From Arthrobacter sp. FB24 (GTDB lineage Bacteria; Actinomycetota; Actinomycetes; Actinomycetales; Micrococcaceae), in NCBI RefSeq assembly GCF_000196235.1, contig NC_008541.1, positions 2,604,001 to 2,668,000 on the forward strand: a stretch of DNA of 64,000 nucleotides, written 5' to 3'. Position 1 is the stretch's first letter. The number at the start of each line of letters is the position of its first letter. Below the pieces are notes generated by a model. It saw only the letters and a program-made list of their open reading frames with translations. It was not told the origin of the DNA and did not search any database. A program made the position numbers and the translations under genes. Shown in pieces: positions 1-9,277 of this stretch.

Positions 1-699
1 GGCCGGCGTGGCGATACCGCCGGCGGTGAACAGGACCACCGGGAGCTTGCCGGCGGCAGCAACTTCCTTGACCAGTTCGTACGGGGCCTGCAGTTCCTTG
101 GCCGCGACGTAGAGCTCGTCCTCGGGCAGGGCGGCAAGCTTGGCGATCTCGGAACGGATCTGGCGCATGTGGCCGGTGGCGTTGGAGACATCGCCCGTAC
201 CGGCTTCGCCCTTGGACCGGATCATGGCTGCACCCTCGTTGATGCGGCGCAGCGCCTCGCCGAGGTTGGTGGCGCCACAGACGAAGGGAACCTTGAAGTT
301 CCACTTGTCGATGTGGTTAACGTAGTCGGCCGGGGTCAGGACCTCGGACTCGTCGATGTAGTCCACGCCGAGGGACTGCAGGACCTGGGCTTCGACGAAG
401 TGGCCGATCCGGGCCTTGGCCATGACCGGCACGGACACGGCTTCGATGATCTTGTCGATCATGTCCGGATCGGACATGCGGGACACGCCGCCCTGGGCCC
501 GGATGTCGGCCGGAACGCGTTCCAGCGCCATCACGGCCACGGCACCGGCGTCTTCGGCGATGCGGGCCTGTTCGACGTTGACGACGTCCATAATGACGCC
601 GCCCTTGAGCATCTCGGCCATGCCGCGCTTGACGCGGTTGCTGCCCGTGACGCTGTTGGCGGACGAGCCGGCTTCGCTGCTTACATCAGGTGTAGACAC
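1..699 (-). CDS. pdxS: Pyridoxal 5'-phosphate synthase lyase subunit PdxS (3' end cut by window edge)
   Basis: PdxS makes pyridoxal phosphate from ribose 5-phosphate, glyceraldehyde 3-phosphate and ammonia supplied by the glutaminase PdxT, in a cytosolic 12+12 complex. The translated N-terminal 233 residues match the TIM-barrel family throughout, including the segments [27 protein letters not shown] and the glycine-rich [18 protein letters not shown]. The C-terminal quarter lies outside the window. The start is GTG at 699, preceded by AGGGG about 8 nt upstream. pdxT would be expected just downstream, outside the window. The roughly 165 bp upstream holds no gene and would carry the promoter. 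Confidence 0.96.
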   Translation of the reverse strand, partial: MSTPDVSSEAGSSANSVTGSNRVKRGMAEMLKGGVIMDVVNVEQARIAEDAGAVAVMALERVPADIRAQGGVSRMSDPDMIDKIIEAVSVPVMAKARIGHFVEAQVLQSLGVDYIDESEVLTPADYVNHIDKWNFKVPFVCGATNLGEALRRINEGAAMIRSKGEAGTGDVSNATGHMRQIRSEIAKLAALPEDELYVAAKELQAPYELVKEVAAAGKLPVVLFTAGGIATPA

Positions 700-865
700 A
701 AAAACCCCTATGGGTAGCTAGATGTTACGTAGATCCGGTCTCTCGGTTCCGGCGCAGGCGGCAGCATAGGCGGGATAAGCCACGCCGCGCGCACACCGGA
801 TTACCGGATCCAATGACCAGGTACAGCTAATACTAGTCCCACGCTGCGACCCAGCTGAATTCGGG

Positions 866-1489
866 TTACCCCGGCAGTCCCGTCTCTTCCAGCGACTGCC
901 GGTGCACGGTGGCAATCCGCTGGATCACGGTGACCAGGCTGGCGGCGGCCAGGAGGATAAGCGTCACCAGGAGGACCACGCTGGGAAGGCCGATCCCGGT
1001 GAATCCGGTGACCACGAGCACCGACACCAGCCGTTCGGCGCGCTCGGCAATGCCCACGTTAGCGTGGAAGCCCAGGGCTTCGGCCTTCGCCCGCGCATAG
1101 GAGACCACCATGCCAAGCACCAGGCATACGACGGCGGCGACTGCGATCGCGCGGTCCGCGCCTCCCGTGAAATACCAGATGGCAACTCCGGCGAACAGGG
1201 CGCCGTCGGCGACCCTGTCCAGGGTGGAATCCAGGAAGTTGCCCCAACGGCCGCCGCGCTCCTGCATCCGGGCCATGATGCCGTCGAGAACGTCCGAGAA
1301 GATGAAGGCTGTTATGAAGAGCGTTCCCCACCAAAGCTCGCCCAGCGGGTAGAAGACCAGCGCGCCCACCACGACTCCCGCCGTGCCCACGATGGTGATG
1401 GCGTCCGGTGAAACACCAATCTTCAGAAGCCAGCGGGCAAGCGGTGAAAACAGGGCGGTGAAGAACCCGCGGGCATGCCGGTTAAGCAT
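866..1489 (-). CDS. pgsA: Phosphatidylinositol phosphate synthase (CDP-alcohol phosphatidyltransferase)
   Basis: A 207-aa integral membrane enzyme that in actinobacteria joins CDP-diacylglycerol and inositol 3-phosphate to give phosphatidylinositol phosphate, the precursor of phosphatidylinositol and its mannosides. The CDP-alcohol phosphatidyltransferase signature D-x2-D-G-x2-A-R-x8-G-x3-D-x3-D is complete (residues about 66-88), and several hydrophobic segments follow. The start ATG at 1489 overlaps the stop of the upstream HIT gene by 8 bp, which suggests translational coupling. The order thrS-HIT-pgsA matches mycobacteria (Rv2614c-Rv2612c) and supports the inositol rather than glycerol substrate. 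Phosphatidylglycerophosphate synthase is the alternative but is less likely here. Confidence 0.9.
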   Translation of the reverse strand: MLNRHARGFFTALFSPLARWLLKIGVSPDAITIVGTAGVVVGALVFYPLGELWWGTLFITAFIFSDVLDGIMARMQERGGRWGNFLDSTLDRVADGALFAGVAIWYFTGGADRAIAVAAVVCLVLGMVVSYARAKAEALGFHANVGIAERAERLVSVLVVTGFTGIGLPSVVLLVTLILLAAASLVTVIQRIATVHRQSLEETGLPG

Positions 1490-2084
1490 GTTCGTCCTGC
1501 GGCCACGCCTCGGCAACCTGCTGGCGGACCTCGCCCAGCGTCTGCGTGATCGCTTTTGTCTGGGCGATGATGGGGAAGAAGTTGCCGTCCCCTCCCCACC
1601 GCGGGACCACGTGCTGGTGCAGGTGTCCGGCTATTCCGGCCCCGCCCACCACGCCCTGGTTCATTCCAAGATTGAAGCCACCGGGGTTGGACACCTTCCG
1701 CAGGACCCGCATGGACGTCTGCGTCAGTGCCGCGAATTCCGCTGTTTCCTCCACGGTCAGGTCCGTGTAATCCGGAATGTGGCGGTAAGGGCAGATCAGC
1801 AGGTGGCCCGGGTTGTACGGAAAGAGGTTCAGCACCACGTAGGCGGTGCGTCCGCGGTAAACAATCAGCGAATCCTCGTCGCTGCGGGCAGGGGCCACAC
1901 AGAACGGACAGTCATCCTTGTTCTTGAACTGGTGCTGCCCGCCCTTGATGTAGGCCATGCGGTGCGGAGTCCACAGGCGCTGGAAAGCGTCCGGGACTCC
2001 GGCCAGGCCGAACTCATCGGTCACCTCGCCGTCGCCCGGATATCCCCCGCCAGCGCCTGTGTTCTCCTGCACGTCGCCTGCCAT
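1482..2084 (-). CDS. HIT-family nucleotide hydrolase/phosphorylase (Ap4A phosphorylase type)
   Basis: A 200-aa cytosolic histidine-triad protein. The H-x-H-x-H active-site motif is seen in GHLHQHVVPRW near residue 145, and a CPFC pair sits near residue 60, as in the mycobacterial homologue Rv2613c, for which diadenosine tetraphosphate phosphorylase activity is known. A role in clearing Ap4A, a by-product of aminoacyl-tRNA synthetases, would fit its position directly after thrS. The reading frame is open further upstream, but the ATG at 2084, 10 bp after the thrS stop, removes a low-complexity extension that would overlap thrS. It overlaps pgsA by 8 bp. Confidence 0.85.
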   Translation of the reverse strand: MAGDVQENTGAGGGYPGDGEVTDEFGLAGVPDAFQRLWTPHRMAYIKGGQHQFKNKDDCPFCVAPARSDEDSLIVYRGRTAYVVLNLFPYNPGHLLICPYRHIPDYTDLTVEETAEFAALTQTSMRVLRKVSNPGGFNLGMNQGVVGGAGIAGHLHQHVVPRWGGDGNFFPIIAQTKAITQTLGEVRQQVAEAWPQDEHA

Positions 2085-2094
2085 TCCGCTTTCG

Positions 2095-4104
2095 CTAGCT
2101 GGTCCGGTTGCGGACGGCTTCGACAATCCTCTGGACCGCCTCGGCGACCGGCACGCCGTTGTCCTGGCTGCCGTCGCGGAACCGGAAGGACACTGCTCCG
2201 GCCTCGGCATCCTCGCCGCCGGCAATCAGGACAAACGGAATCTTGTCCTTGCTGGCGGTCCGGATCTTCTTCGGGAAGCGGTCGGAGGAGATGTCCACCT
2301 CGGCCCGGATGCCTACGGCCTTGAGCTGATCCACGACGTCGAACATGTAGTCGTTGAAAGCTTCCGCCACGGGGATGCCAACAACTTGTACGGGCGCCAG
2401 CCACGCCGGGAAGGCGCCGGCATAGTGTTCCGTCAGCACGCCCATGAACCGTTCCACGGAACCGAACAGGGCGCGGTGGATCATCACCGGACGCTGGCGC
2501 GTGCCGTCGGCGGCCTGGAATTCGAGCTCGAAGCGCTCAGGCAGGTTGAAGTCCAGCTGGATGGTTGACATTTGCCAGGTCCGGCCGAGCGCATCTTTTG
2601 CCTGGACGGAGATCTTGGGGCCGTAGAACGCAGCTCCGCCCGGATCCGGGATGAGCTCCAGGCCGGACGCTTCAGCCACCTCGGCCAGGGTGCGGGTGGC
2701 TTCATCCCAGGTGGCGTCGTCTCCCACGAACTTGTCTTCGTTCTTGGTGGAGAGTTCCAGGTAGAAGTCGTCAAGGCCGTAGTCCTTGAGCAGGCCCAGT
2801 ACGAAGTTCAGCGTGGTGGTGAGCTCGTCCTTCATCTGCTCGCGGGTGCAGTAGATGTGGGCGTCGTCCTGTGTCATGCCGCGCACGCGGGTCAGGCCGT
2901 GCACCACACCCGACTTTTCGTAGCGGTACACCGAACCGAATTCGAAGAGCCGCAGGGGCAGTTCCCGGTACGACCGTCCGCGTGAGCGGAAGATCAGGTT
3001 GTGCATGGGGCAGTTCATCGGCTTCAGGTAATAGTCCTGGCCGGGCTTGCGCACGGTGCCGTCCTCGTTCAGTTCCGCGTCGATGTGCATCGCCGGGAAC
3101 ATGCCTTCCTTGTACCAGTCCAGGTGGCCCGAGACTTCGTAGAGGTGCCCCTTGGTGATGTGCGGGGTGTAGACGAAGTCGTAGCCGGCATCAACGTGGC
3201 GCTGGCGGGAGTAGTCCTCCATGGCCTTGCGGATGATGCCGCCCTTGGGGTGGAACACCGGAAGGCCGGAGCCAAGCTCGTCCGGGAAGGAGAACAGGTC
3301 CAGTTCGGCGCCGAGTTTGCGGTGGTCGCGGCGTTCGGCTTCGGCGATGCGTTCCTGGTAGGCCTTGAGGGCGTCCTTGGTGGGCCAGGCGGTCCCGTAG
3401 ATGCGCTGCAGCTGCTGGTTGTTCTGGTTGCCCAGCCAGTAAGCGGCTGAAGACCGGGTCAGGGCGAACGCGTTGGAGATGAGCTTGGTGTTGGGCAGGT
3501 GGGGTCCGCGGCAGAGGTCGCACCAGACGCTGTCCCCGCTCTTGCGGTCCACATTGTCGTAGATGGTGATGTCACCCGCGCCCACCTCGACGTTGACGCC
3601 TTCCCCGGCGTCGGCGGCGTTGTTCTTCTTGCCCAGGAGTTCGAGCTTGTAGGGCTCGTTCTTCATGGCTTCGCGTGCCTCGTCCTCGGACACCACGCGA
3701 CGGACGAACTTTTGGTTCTGGTTGATGATTTTGAGCATCATCTTTTCCAGGGCCTTCAGGTCTTCCGGGGTGAACGGCTCGGCGACGTCGAAGTCGAAGT
3801 AGAACCCGTCCGTGATGTACGGGCCGATGCCGAGCTTGGCGTCGGGACGCAACTGCTGCACGGCCTGGGCCATCACGTGCGCGGTCGAGTGCCGGAGGAC
3901 ATTGAGCCCGTCCGGCGAATCGATGGTGACGCCTTCGATGTCCGCACCCTCAGGGAGCGGCTGGTCGAGGTCTTTCAGTTCGCCGTTTACTCGGGCAACC
4001 ACAACGTCGCGGCGCTCAAAGAAGAGTTCCGCGCCGGTGGTCCCGGTAGTCACCTTGGTCTCTTCGCCGTCGACGATGAGGGTGATCTGCTGGGCATCTG
4101 ACAC
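2095..4104 (-). CDS. thrS: Threonine--tRNA ligase
   Basis: A 669-aa class II aminoacyl-tRNA synthetase charging tRNA-Thr. Domains in order: N-terminal TGS domain (about 1-65), SAD editing domain with [10 protein letters not shown] (about 75-230), catalytic core with zinc-site MNCPMH and motif 2 around the [12 protein letters not shown] segment (about 260-560), and anticodon-binding domain (about 565-669). The start is GTG at 4104 with an AGGAG ribosome site 7 nt upstream. It heads a probable operon thrS-HIT-pgsA. No T-box or other leader structure was seen in the short 5' region. Confidence 0.97.
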
Positions 4105-4172
4105 GGGTGTCTCCTATTCAAAGTTAAGGCTTCGTAGCTTGTGGCGTACGGGGACCACAGCCAGCCTCGTCC

Positions 4173-4202
4173 ATGCTATCGGTTGAGAGATAGGCCGACC
4201 AA
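4173..4202 (-). promoter_or_regulatory. Putative sigma-70 promoter of thrS operon
   Basis: On the minus strand, TTGGTC (4202-4197) and TAGCAT (4178-4173) are separated by 18 bp, about 70 nt before the thrS GTG. The match to TTGACA/TANNNT is partial. The call rests on position and spacing only. Confidence 0.4.
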
Positions 4203-4247
4203 AGCGGCGCGTCCGGCCCAAGCGCCTGACCTCTTTCCGGGTGGAGC

Positions 4248-7200
4248 TCAGCTGCCGAGTCCCGTGATAGCCAGGTTGCGGCTGATTCCGTCCAGCGGCC
4301 CCTGCAACTGGAGGGCCGGATCCCAGGGGTCAGCGGATTGTTTTTCCGGGTACGGGAGGGTCTCGGTGCGGCTCAGGTCCCACGCCATGGTGGCGCTGAT
4401 GCTGATCCCCCGCGGCCCGGTCCTGCGGGTGTTGCCCCGGATCAGGAGCAGCCGGGTGCCGAACAGCAACGGGCCGGCCAGCTCCTGTGCCTCATGGAAG
4501 AACACCGAGTCCACGCAACCGGTGCCGTCGTCGATGCTGATGAAAACCACCCGGCGCCCTCCGCGCATCGGGGGTGTCTGCGTGGCGATCCGGACTCCGG
4601 CCACCAGTACTTCAGTGCCGTTTCTGAGCCCCAGGAGCTTGTCCGCCGTGGTGACTCCCAGCTTGTCGAGCAGGGGCCGGTGGCTGGTCATCAGGTGTTC
4701 ACTGACATCCACGGCCATAAGGTCAAGCTCGGCCCTGACGTTATCGATCATGCTCGGAGCAGGCAGTTCGGCCTTCAGGTTCCTGAGTTCAACATCGCCC
4801 AAGGGCAGGGACAGCTGGCCCTCGATGACGTCAACGCCCTTTTTGGAAGGACGGTTCTGGAGGGCCTGCAGGTGCTGGACGAGGTCAGCCCGGTTGGCGG
4901 CTCCGCCGGATTCGCGGTGCAGGGTATCGAAGGCTCCCAGCTGGGCAAGCCGCTTGATGCTGGGTTTACTCAGCCTGGAGCGGGCACGCAGGTCTGCCAG
5001 CGAGTCGTAGGGCTGCCCTGCCACGATCCTTTTGAGTTCAGCCCCCGAGAGCCCGTAGATGCCGTTCAGGCTTAACCGGATGCCCAGCTTGCCGCGGTCC
5101 GGACCAGATCCGACCCGTTCCACACGGTACTCAGCGTGGCTCCGGTTGATGTCCAGGGGCAGGATGGGGATCCCCAGCCGCCGCGCTTCGGCCACCAGGA
5201 GCCGTTTGGGGTACATGCCGGGATCGTGTTCCCATAGCCCGGCCAGGAAAGCCTCCGGGTGGTGGGCCTTCAGCCAGGCGGACTGATAGGTGGGCACGGC
5301 GAAGGCTGCCCCGTGTGCCTTGCAGAAGCCAAAGCTGCCAAAGGCCTTCAGCGTTCCCCAGACCTTATCCACGACCTCGGGGGTGTAACCCCGTGCCCGG
5401 GCTTCCTTGCGGAAGAATTCCTCCACCTTGGGTTCCAGGAGTTCGTTCCCCAGGGCGCGGCGGAATTCGTCAGCCCGGGCCAGCCCGCATTTTGTCATGA
5501 CATCGAAGGTCTTCAGGATTTGTTCATGGAACACCGTCACGCCATGGGTTTCCTGGAGCACGGGCTTGAGGTCCGGATGCGGATAGACCTCCGGCGCAAA
5601 ACCGTGGCGGTGTTCCAGGAAGGGACGCACCATGTCCGACTTCATGGGCCCCGGGCGGAACAGCGAAATGTCGATGATGAGGTCGTTGAATTCACGCGGG
5701 GCCATCTTGCCGATCAGTTCCCGCTGCCCGGGGGATTCTATCTGGAAGCAACCCAGGGTGTGCGTGCTCCGGATCAGCTCGTAGGTTGGTTCGTCATCCA
5801 GTGGCACCGCGTTAAGGTCAATGCGGCCGTCAGCCGCGATGTAGTCCGGGCCCGTTCCGTCCGGGCCGGGTCGATGGGCGCCGGCTGCCACTACCTCGGC
5901 CTTGGTGGGATGCAGCCTGATAACTTCCCGGACAGCAAAGGCCATGGCGCTCTGCATCCGGACGCCGAGGACGTCCAGCTTGAGCATGCCCATCGGGTCC
6001 ATGTCGTGCTTGTCGAACTGGCTCATGGGCAGGCCAAGTCCGCTGGGCTGGACGGGTGTCCTGTCCAGCAGGGTGGCATCGCCGAGGATCACCCCGCAAG
6101 GGTGCATCGAGATGTGCCTCGGCAGGCGGTCCAGCCTCTCGGTTAAGTCAACTAGCAGGTCCAGTTGCTGGTTTTCCGCGAAATCCCGCTGTTCCACCCT
6201 GCCCGCGAACTCTTTGAGCTCTGGCTTTTCCACCAGGGCTTCACGGAAGTTCCTTGCAGAGAAGCGCCAAAGCTGCTTGGCGATCTCGCCGATGTCGCCG
6301 TCGTCCATGCCAAGCGCCATACCGGCGTCACGGACCGCACCGCGAGCGCGGTAGCCGTTCTGCATGCTCATGAGCGTGACGCGTTCCGCTCCGAAGCGGT
6401 CAAAGATCCGCCGGTAGACATTGTGCCTTTCGGCACTTTCGACGTCGATGTCGATGTCCGGAAGCGTGGCCCTGTCACGGGAAAGGAACCGCTCGAAGAT
6501 GAGGTCGTGCTGCAGGGGATTCACCTGGCTGACATCAATGAGGTAGTTCACCAGGCTGGAGGCGCCGGATCCCCTGGCCGCTGCCCTGACTCCCATGTCC
6601 AGGATCATCCGGGAAACTTCGGCCACGGTCAGGAAGTAGGAGGCAAATCCCAGATTGGCGATGATCCGCAGTTCGTGTTCCAGCCGTGCCCGCATTTCCG
6701 CCTCGGGCTTCCCTGATATCCCCGGGAACCGGCGTCCGATGCCCGCCTCGCAGCGCAGGGTCAGCTCAACCAGGGGGTCGCCCGCAATGCCGATGACGGA
6801 CGCCTCAGGAACAACCGGCCGCTTCCATCCCATATCAGTGACGGGATCCATCCGGCAGCGGTCCGCGAGCGCCTCGGTCTGGCCCAACAGCCTCGTGAGG
6901 TCAGTGGCGCCGTAGCCGGCGGCATGGATGATTTCCTGCCCGAGTTCGAGCATTTGGGCGGATGTTTTCAGCCACCCCCTTCCATTGGGCTGCAGCAACG
7001 GCTCCGCTGTCAGCTCGGGAAGCGATTTCAAGGTGCGGGCCGAATCCAGCACGTCCGCCGTGGCTGCGCCATCCTCCGCGCAGTACCGCACCGCGTTGGT
7101 CAGTACGGCCGGAACGCCGTGCTCGGCAGCAAGCTTGAGCATGCGCACTGCATGGGCGGTGCTCAGCGCCTCACCGGGAGCACTGAGGTGCGACACCACT

Positions 7201-7748
7201 TCGGCTGCCACGGTTCCCTTCGGCATGCCGTCAAGCCATTGTTTGAAAAGCGTGCGGGGGCGAAGGTACCGGCGTCCGCCCATTGCCCTCCCGACATCGG
7301 AATCCGGTCCCACCAGCACCGTCAGCACCGGCTCCAGTGTTTCCGGGTGCAGAGCCCGGGAAGCGATTTCGGCGCGGGTCACAGCGACTGGCACCACTCC
7401 CCCGGCTTTGCCGGAGGTACGGGCATGGGCATCTGAAATCAGCCGGCAGAGGGCGCGGTAGCCCGCACCGTCGTTGTGTCCGTGGGCAAGCACGACGACG
7501 CGGCCGGCGAGCTGGGTGCGGAGGTCGCCGTCGTCGTCGAAGACCGCCAGGTCAACCCCGACGACGGGATCCAGGCCCGCCGACATGCAGGCCTTGAGGT
7601 GTTTGACGGTGCCGTACAGGCCGTCCCTGTCGGTGCAGGCAAGCGCCTTGGCGCCGTCGGCGGCAGCCGCCTGGGCGAGCTCATCCGGCCAGGACACGCC
7701 ATAGTGGGCACTGAAGGCTGTGGAAACGTGAAGATGGGTGAAACTCAT
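4248..7748 (-). CDS. dnaE2: Error-prone DNA polymerase III alpha subunit DnaE2
   Basis: A 1166-aa C-family polymerase used for damage-induced mutagenic synthesis. An N-terminal PHP domain (THLHVSTAFSAHYG, residues 4-17) is followed by the polymerase core with the catalytic PDIDIDVE acidic motif (about 425-435), a tandem helix-hairpin-helix region and an OB-fold near the C-terminus. Its length and PHP variant fit DnaE2 rather than the longer replicative DnaE1. The ATG at 7748 shares ATGA with the stop of the upstream DUF6504 gene. In most actinobacteria DnaE2 works with ImuA'/ImuB; no imuB is seen beside this gene. Confidence 0.93.
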   Translation of the reverse strand: MSFTHLHVSTAFSAHYGVSWPDELAQAAAADGAKALACTDRDGLYGTVKHLKACMSAGLDPVVGVDLAVFDDDGDLRTQLAGRVVVLAHGHNDGAGYRALCRLISDAHARTSGKAGGVVPVAVTRAEIASRALHPETLEPVLTVLVGPDSDVGRAMGGRRYLRPRTLFKQWLDGMPKGTVAAEVVSHLSAPGEALSTAHAVRMLKLAAEHGVPAVLTNAVRYCAEDGAATADVLDSARTLKSLPELTAEPLLQPNGRGWLKTSAQMLELGQEIIHAAGYGATDLTRLLGQTEALADRCRMDPVTDMGWKRPVVPEASVIGIAGDPLVELTLRCEAGIGRRFPGISGKPEAEMRARLEHELRIIANLGFASYFLTVAEVSRMILDMGVRAAARGSGASSLVNYLIDVSQVNPLQHDLIFERFLSRDRATLPDIDIDVESAERHNVYRRIFDRFGAERVTLMSMQNGYRARGAVRDAGMALGMDDGDIGEIAKQLWRFSARNFREALVEKPELKEFAGRVEQRDFAENQQLDLLVDLTERLDRLPRHISMHPCGVILGDATLLDRTPVQPSGLGLPMSQFDKHDMDPMGMLKLDVLGVRMQSAMAFAVREVIRLHPTKAEVVAAGAHRPGPDGTGPDYIAADGRIDLNAVPLDDEPTYELIRSTHTLGCFQIESPGQRELIGKMAPREFNDLIIDISLFRPGPMKSDMVRPFLEHRHGFAPEVYPHPDLKPVLQETHGVTVFHEQILKTFDVMTKCGLARADEFRRALGNELLEPKVEEFFRKEARARGYTPEVVDKVWGTLKAFGSFGFCKAHGAAFAVPTYQSAWLKAHHPEAFLAGLWEHDPGMYPKRLLVAEARRLGIPILPLDINRSHAEYRVERVGSGPDRGKLGIRLSLNGIYGLSGAELKRIVAGQPYDSLADLRARSRLSKPSIKRLAQLGAFDTLHRESGGAANRADLVQHLQALQNRPSKKGVDVIEGQLSLPLGDVELRNLKAELPAPSMIDNVRAELDLMAVDVSEHLMTSHRPLLDKLGVTTADKLLGLRNGTEVLVAGVRIATQTPPMRGGRRVVFISIDDGTGCVDSVFFHEAQELAGPLLFGTRLLLIRGNTRRTGPRGISISATMAWDLSRTETLPYPEKQSADPWDPALQLQGPLDGISRNLAITGLGS

Positions 7749-8077
7749 GCTGATTGTGGCCTTAGGGCATCGTGGATCTTCAGCAACCTCCACCGACCGT
7801 TTCCGATGTTCCTTGTCAGGTCAAGGGTGAGGGTTTCATGGGGTTGCGGGGTTTCCTTGGCACCGGTTGGCCGGACCTGGACGCGCCAGATTTCGTGATC
7901 CACCAGCCCCGGGCCGGTTCCCAGCGGCGCCCGGGTTTCCTCCACCCACCACTGACGGCGTTCAAACCAGTGCACCGGCTCTGCGCAGACCGTGTAATGC
8001 CGACCTGCCCAGGTGAGTGCGGACGGCTGGCCGGCTGGCGAGCAGACGACGTCCACACCTTCGCTGAATAAGCCCAT
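7745..8077 (-). CDS. DUF6504-type protein associated with the DnaE2 mutasome cassette
   Basis: A 110-aa basic, tryptophan-rich protein (HWFERRQWWVEE, EIWRVQVR), likely of the DUF6504 family that often sits beside imuB and dnaE2 in actinobacteria; its biochemical role is unknown. The start ATG at 8077 follows GGGAGG by 5 nt. The frame stays open upstream to 8194, but that part is atypical in composition. The stop overlaps the dnaE2 start (ATGA), so the two are co-translated. A palindrome resembling a LexA box lies about 100 bp upstream, consistent with SOS induction of both genes. Confidence 0.72.
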   Translation of the reverse strand: MGLFSEGVDVVCSPAGQPSALTWAGRHYTVCAEPVHWFERRQWWVEETRAPLGTGPGLVDHEIWRVQVRPTGAKETPQPHETLTLDLTRNIGNGRWRLLKIHDALRPQSA

Positions 8078-8168
8078 CGGCGCCTCCCGGAACTGCACTC
8101 CCCTTCCCGAACAGGCGATCGCACCGCCGGCGGGGAGAAACTGAATTGATTCGATTTGAGATACTTGG

Positions 8169-8186
8169 TTCGAATATATCTTCGAA
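8169..8186 (-). promoter_or_regulatory. SOS-box-like palindrome (putative LexA site 1)
   Basis: The 18 bases TTCGAATATATCTTCGAA form a near-perfect inverted repeat and resemble the Gram-positive/actinobacterial LexA consensus CGAACNNNNGTTCG with two deviations. It lies upstream of the DUF6504-dnaE2 pair, genes expected to be SOS-regulated. Confidence 0.55.
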
Positions 8187-8435
8187 TAATTCAAGTCTAC
8201 GCCGGAGCCGGGACAAAAACTACAAGCCCTCGGGTTCAGGGCTGCCGGCGACTGATGTTGTTGTTAACGCCCGGAGGAATCCGTAGCGCTCAAGGATCGG
8301 CCTCCGCATCCGTCCGGAGTGCCGGTCGTACACAGCGAGTAAGTCCCTTGCGGAAGTCACTGGCCCCCGCGCTACCGCCGCCGGCCTGGAGCCAGAGGAC
8401 CGCCGGCCGGCCCCACTCCTGCCGGTCATTGATAT

Positions 8436-8453
8436 TCGAACATATCTTCGAAC
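8436..8453. promoter_or_regulatory. SOS-box-like palindrome (putative LexA site 2)
   Basis: TTCGAACATATCTTCGAA differs from the site at 8169 at one base in 18 and is closer to CGAACNNNNGTTCG (one mismatch). It lies about 80 bp before the plus-strand gene at 8532 and could act on either strand. Confidence 0.55.
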
Positions 8454-8531
8454 ACTTTGGATCCGGACCGGAGGCTGACAAAACCTTGATCAGGGGTGGA
8501 CGGACGGGAGCGCAGGGAGCAGGATGGAGCC

Positions 8532-8918
8532 ATGAGCTCCCATGACGCACTCCTGAAGCACGTAGCCATCGCCGCCAAGGACTCCACCTTGGTGGCGACT
8601 TTTGATATAGACGGCAACATCCCCGGGGCGGGCGCCTACGTTGTGGGCCTTGTCGCGGCCACGCCGGATCATTCCCATCAGCGAAGAATGGGAATTGAGT
8701 TCATGAACGGCGAAGCTGTGTCCTTCTATTGCTTCAGCCACGACGGCACAGAGGAGAATTTCGACCTCAGCGGCGTGACGCACTCAGGCAGCACCATTAC
8801 CGGCAACTTTCCCATGAGTACCGTCCTGGGCCTGGAAAAGGGTCACCTGATGACGGCCTTCAGCGACGCTGACGGCAGGGGCTACCAGGCAAACGTGCCC
8901 GTGGAAGAATCCCTCTGA
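8532..8918 (+). CDS. Conserved hypothetical protein
   Basis: A 128-aa soluble protein without signal peptide or membrane segment; I do not recognise the family. It looks like a small beta-rich domain (alternating hydrophobic stretches such as GAYVVGLVAATPD, GEAVSFYCFSHDG). The ATG at 8532 is chosen because GGAG stands 4 nt before it and a 12-codon upstream extension is weakly coding. The SOS-like box at 8436 is upstream on the same side, so damage regulation is possible. It is convergent with the chorismate mutase gene. Confidence 0.72.
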   Translation: MSSHDALLKHVAIAAKDSTLVATFDIDGNIPGAGAYVVGLVAATPDHSHQRRMGIEFMNGEAVSFYCFSHDGTEENFDLSGVTHSGSTITGNFPMSTVLGLEKGHLMTAFSDADGRGYQANVPVEESL

Positions 8919-8936
8919 GCCGCTAGTTGCTGGACG

Positions 8937-9263
8937 CTAGTTGCTGGCGTTGTGCACTTTCATCTCAAGCTCGGTGAAAGCCGTGATCATCGCCCGGTAG
9001 GTCTTCTCCACGATGTCCGGGTCGATGTCCTTCTTCTCGGCGGCGGCGCGGACATGTTCGATGACCTTCTCCACCCGGCCGGGAGCCCGGACCTCCGCGT
9101 CATCACCCTTCAAGGTGCCTGAAATCCGGATCAGGCGTTCACGGCGGGCAATCAGGGTGACAATCTGCTCATCAACTTCATCGACGGCCACACGGACAGC
9201 TGCGAGCTGCTCCCTGTCGGCCTGGGCGTCTTTGTCGTGTCCGTGATTTGTGGGCATGTGCAT
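8937..9263 (-). CDS. Chorismate mutase (AroQ class, monofunctional)
   Basis: A 108-aa all-alpha chorismate mutase converting chorismate to prephenate for phenylalanine and tyrosine. The AroQ pattern is visible: an R near residue 24 in the first helix, DEVDEQIVTLIARRERLI, and the closing helix with YRAMITAFTELE. No signal peptide is present, so the enzyme is cytosolic. Two starts are possible, ATG 9263 or ATG 9257; neither has a clear ribosome site. A TACTGT hexamer 7 nt before 9257 would fit a leaderless transcript. It is divergent from the VOC gene with only 14 bp between. Confidence 0.88.
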   Translation of the reverse strand: MHMPTNHGHDKDAQADREQLAAVRVAVDEVDEQIVTLIARRERLIRISGTLKGDDAEVRAPGRVEKVIEHVRAAAEKKDIDPDIVEKTYRAMITAFTELEMKVHNASN

Positions 9264-9277
9264 GACAGTATCTAAGA

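Larger units (their letters stand above)
8078..8531. other. Intergenic region with two SOS-like boxes; no convincing gene
   Basis: About 450 bp separate the DUF6504-dnaE2 pair from the plus-strand gene at 8532. It holds two nearly identical palindromes 267 bp apart. A 69-codon minus-strand frame (8220-8429) begins 6 bp from the second box, but its codon use (AGG, TTA, ACA, GTA) is unlike neighbouring genes and it resembles no family I know. It may be a remnant of lost cassette genes. Confidence 0.45.

Noticed and set aside
3499-4101. Plus-strand frame opposite thrS
   Set aside because: Shadow of the thrS reading frame; no homology and no ribosome site.
8220-8429. 69-codon minus-strand frame right after the second SOS-like box
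   Set aside because: Rare codons and no family resemblance; kept only as a possible remnant in the intergenic entry.
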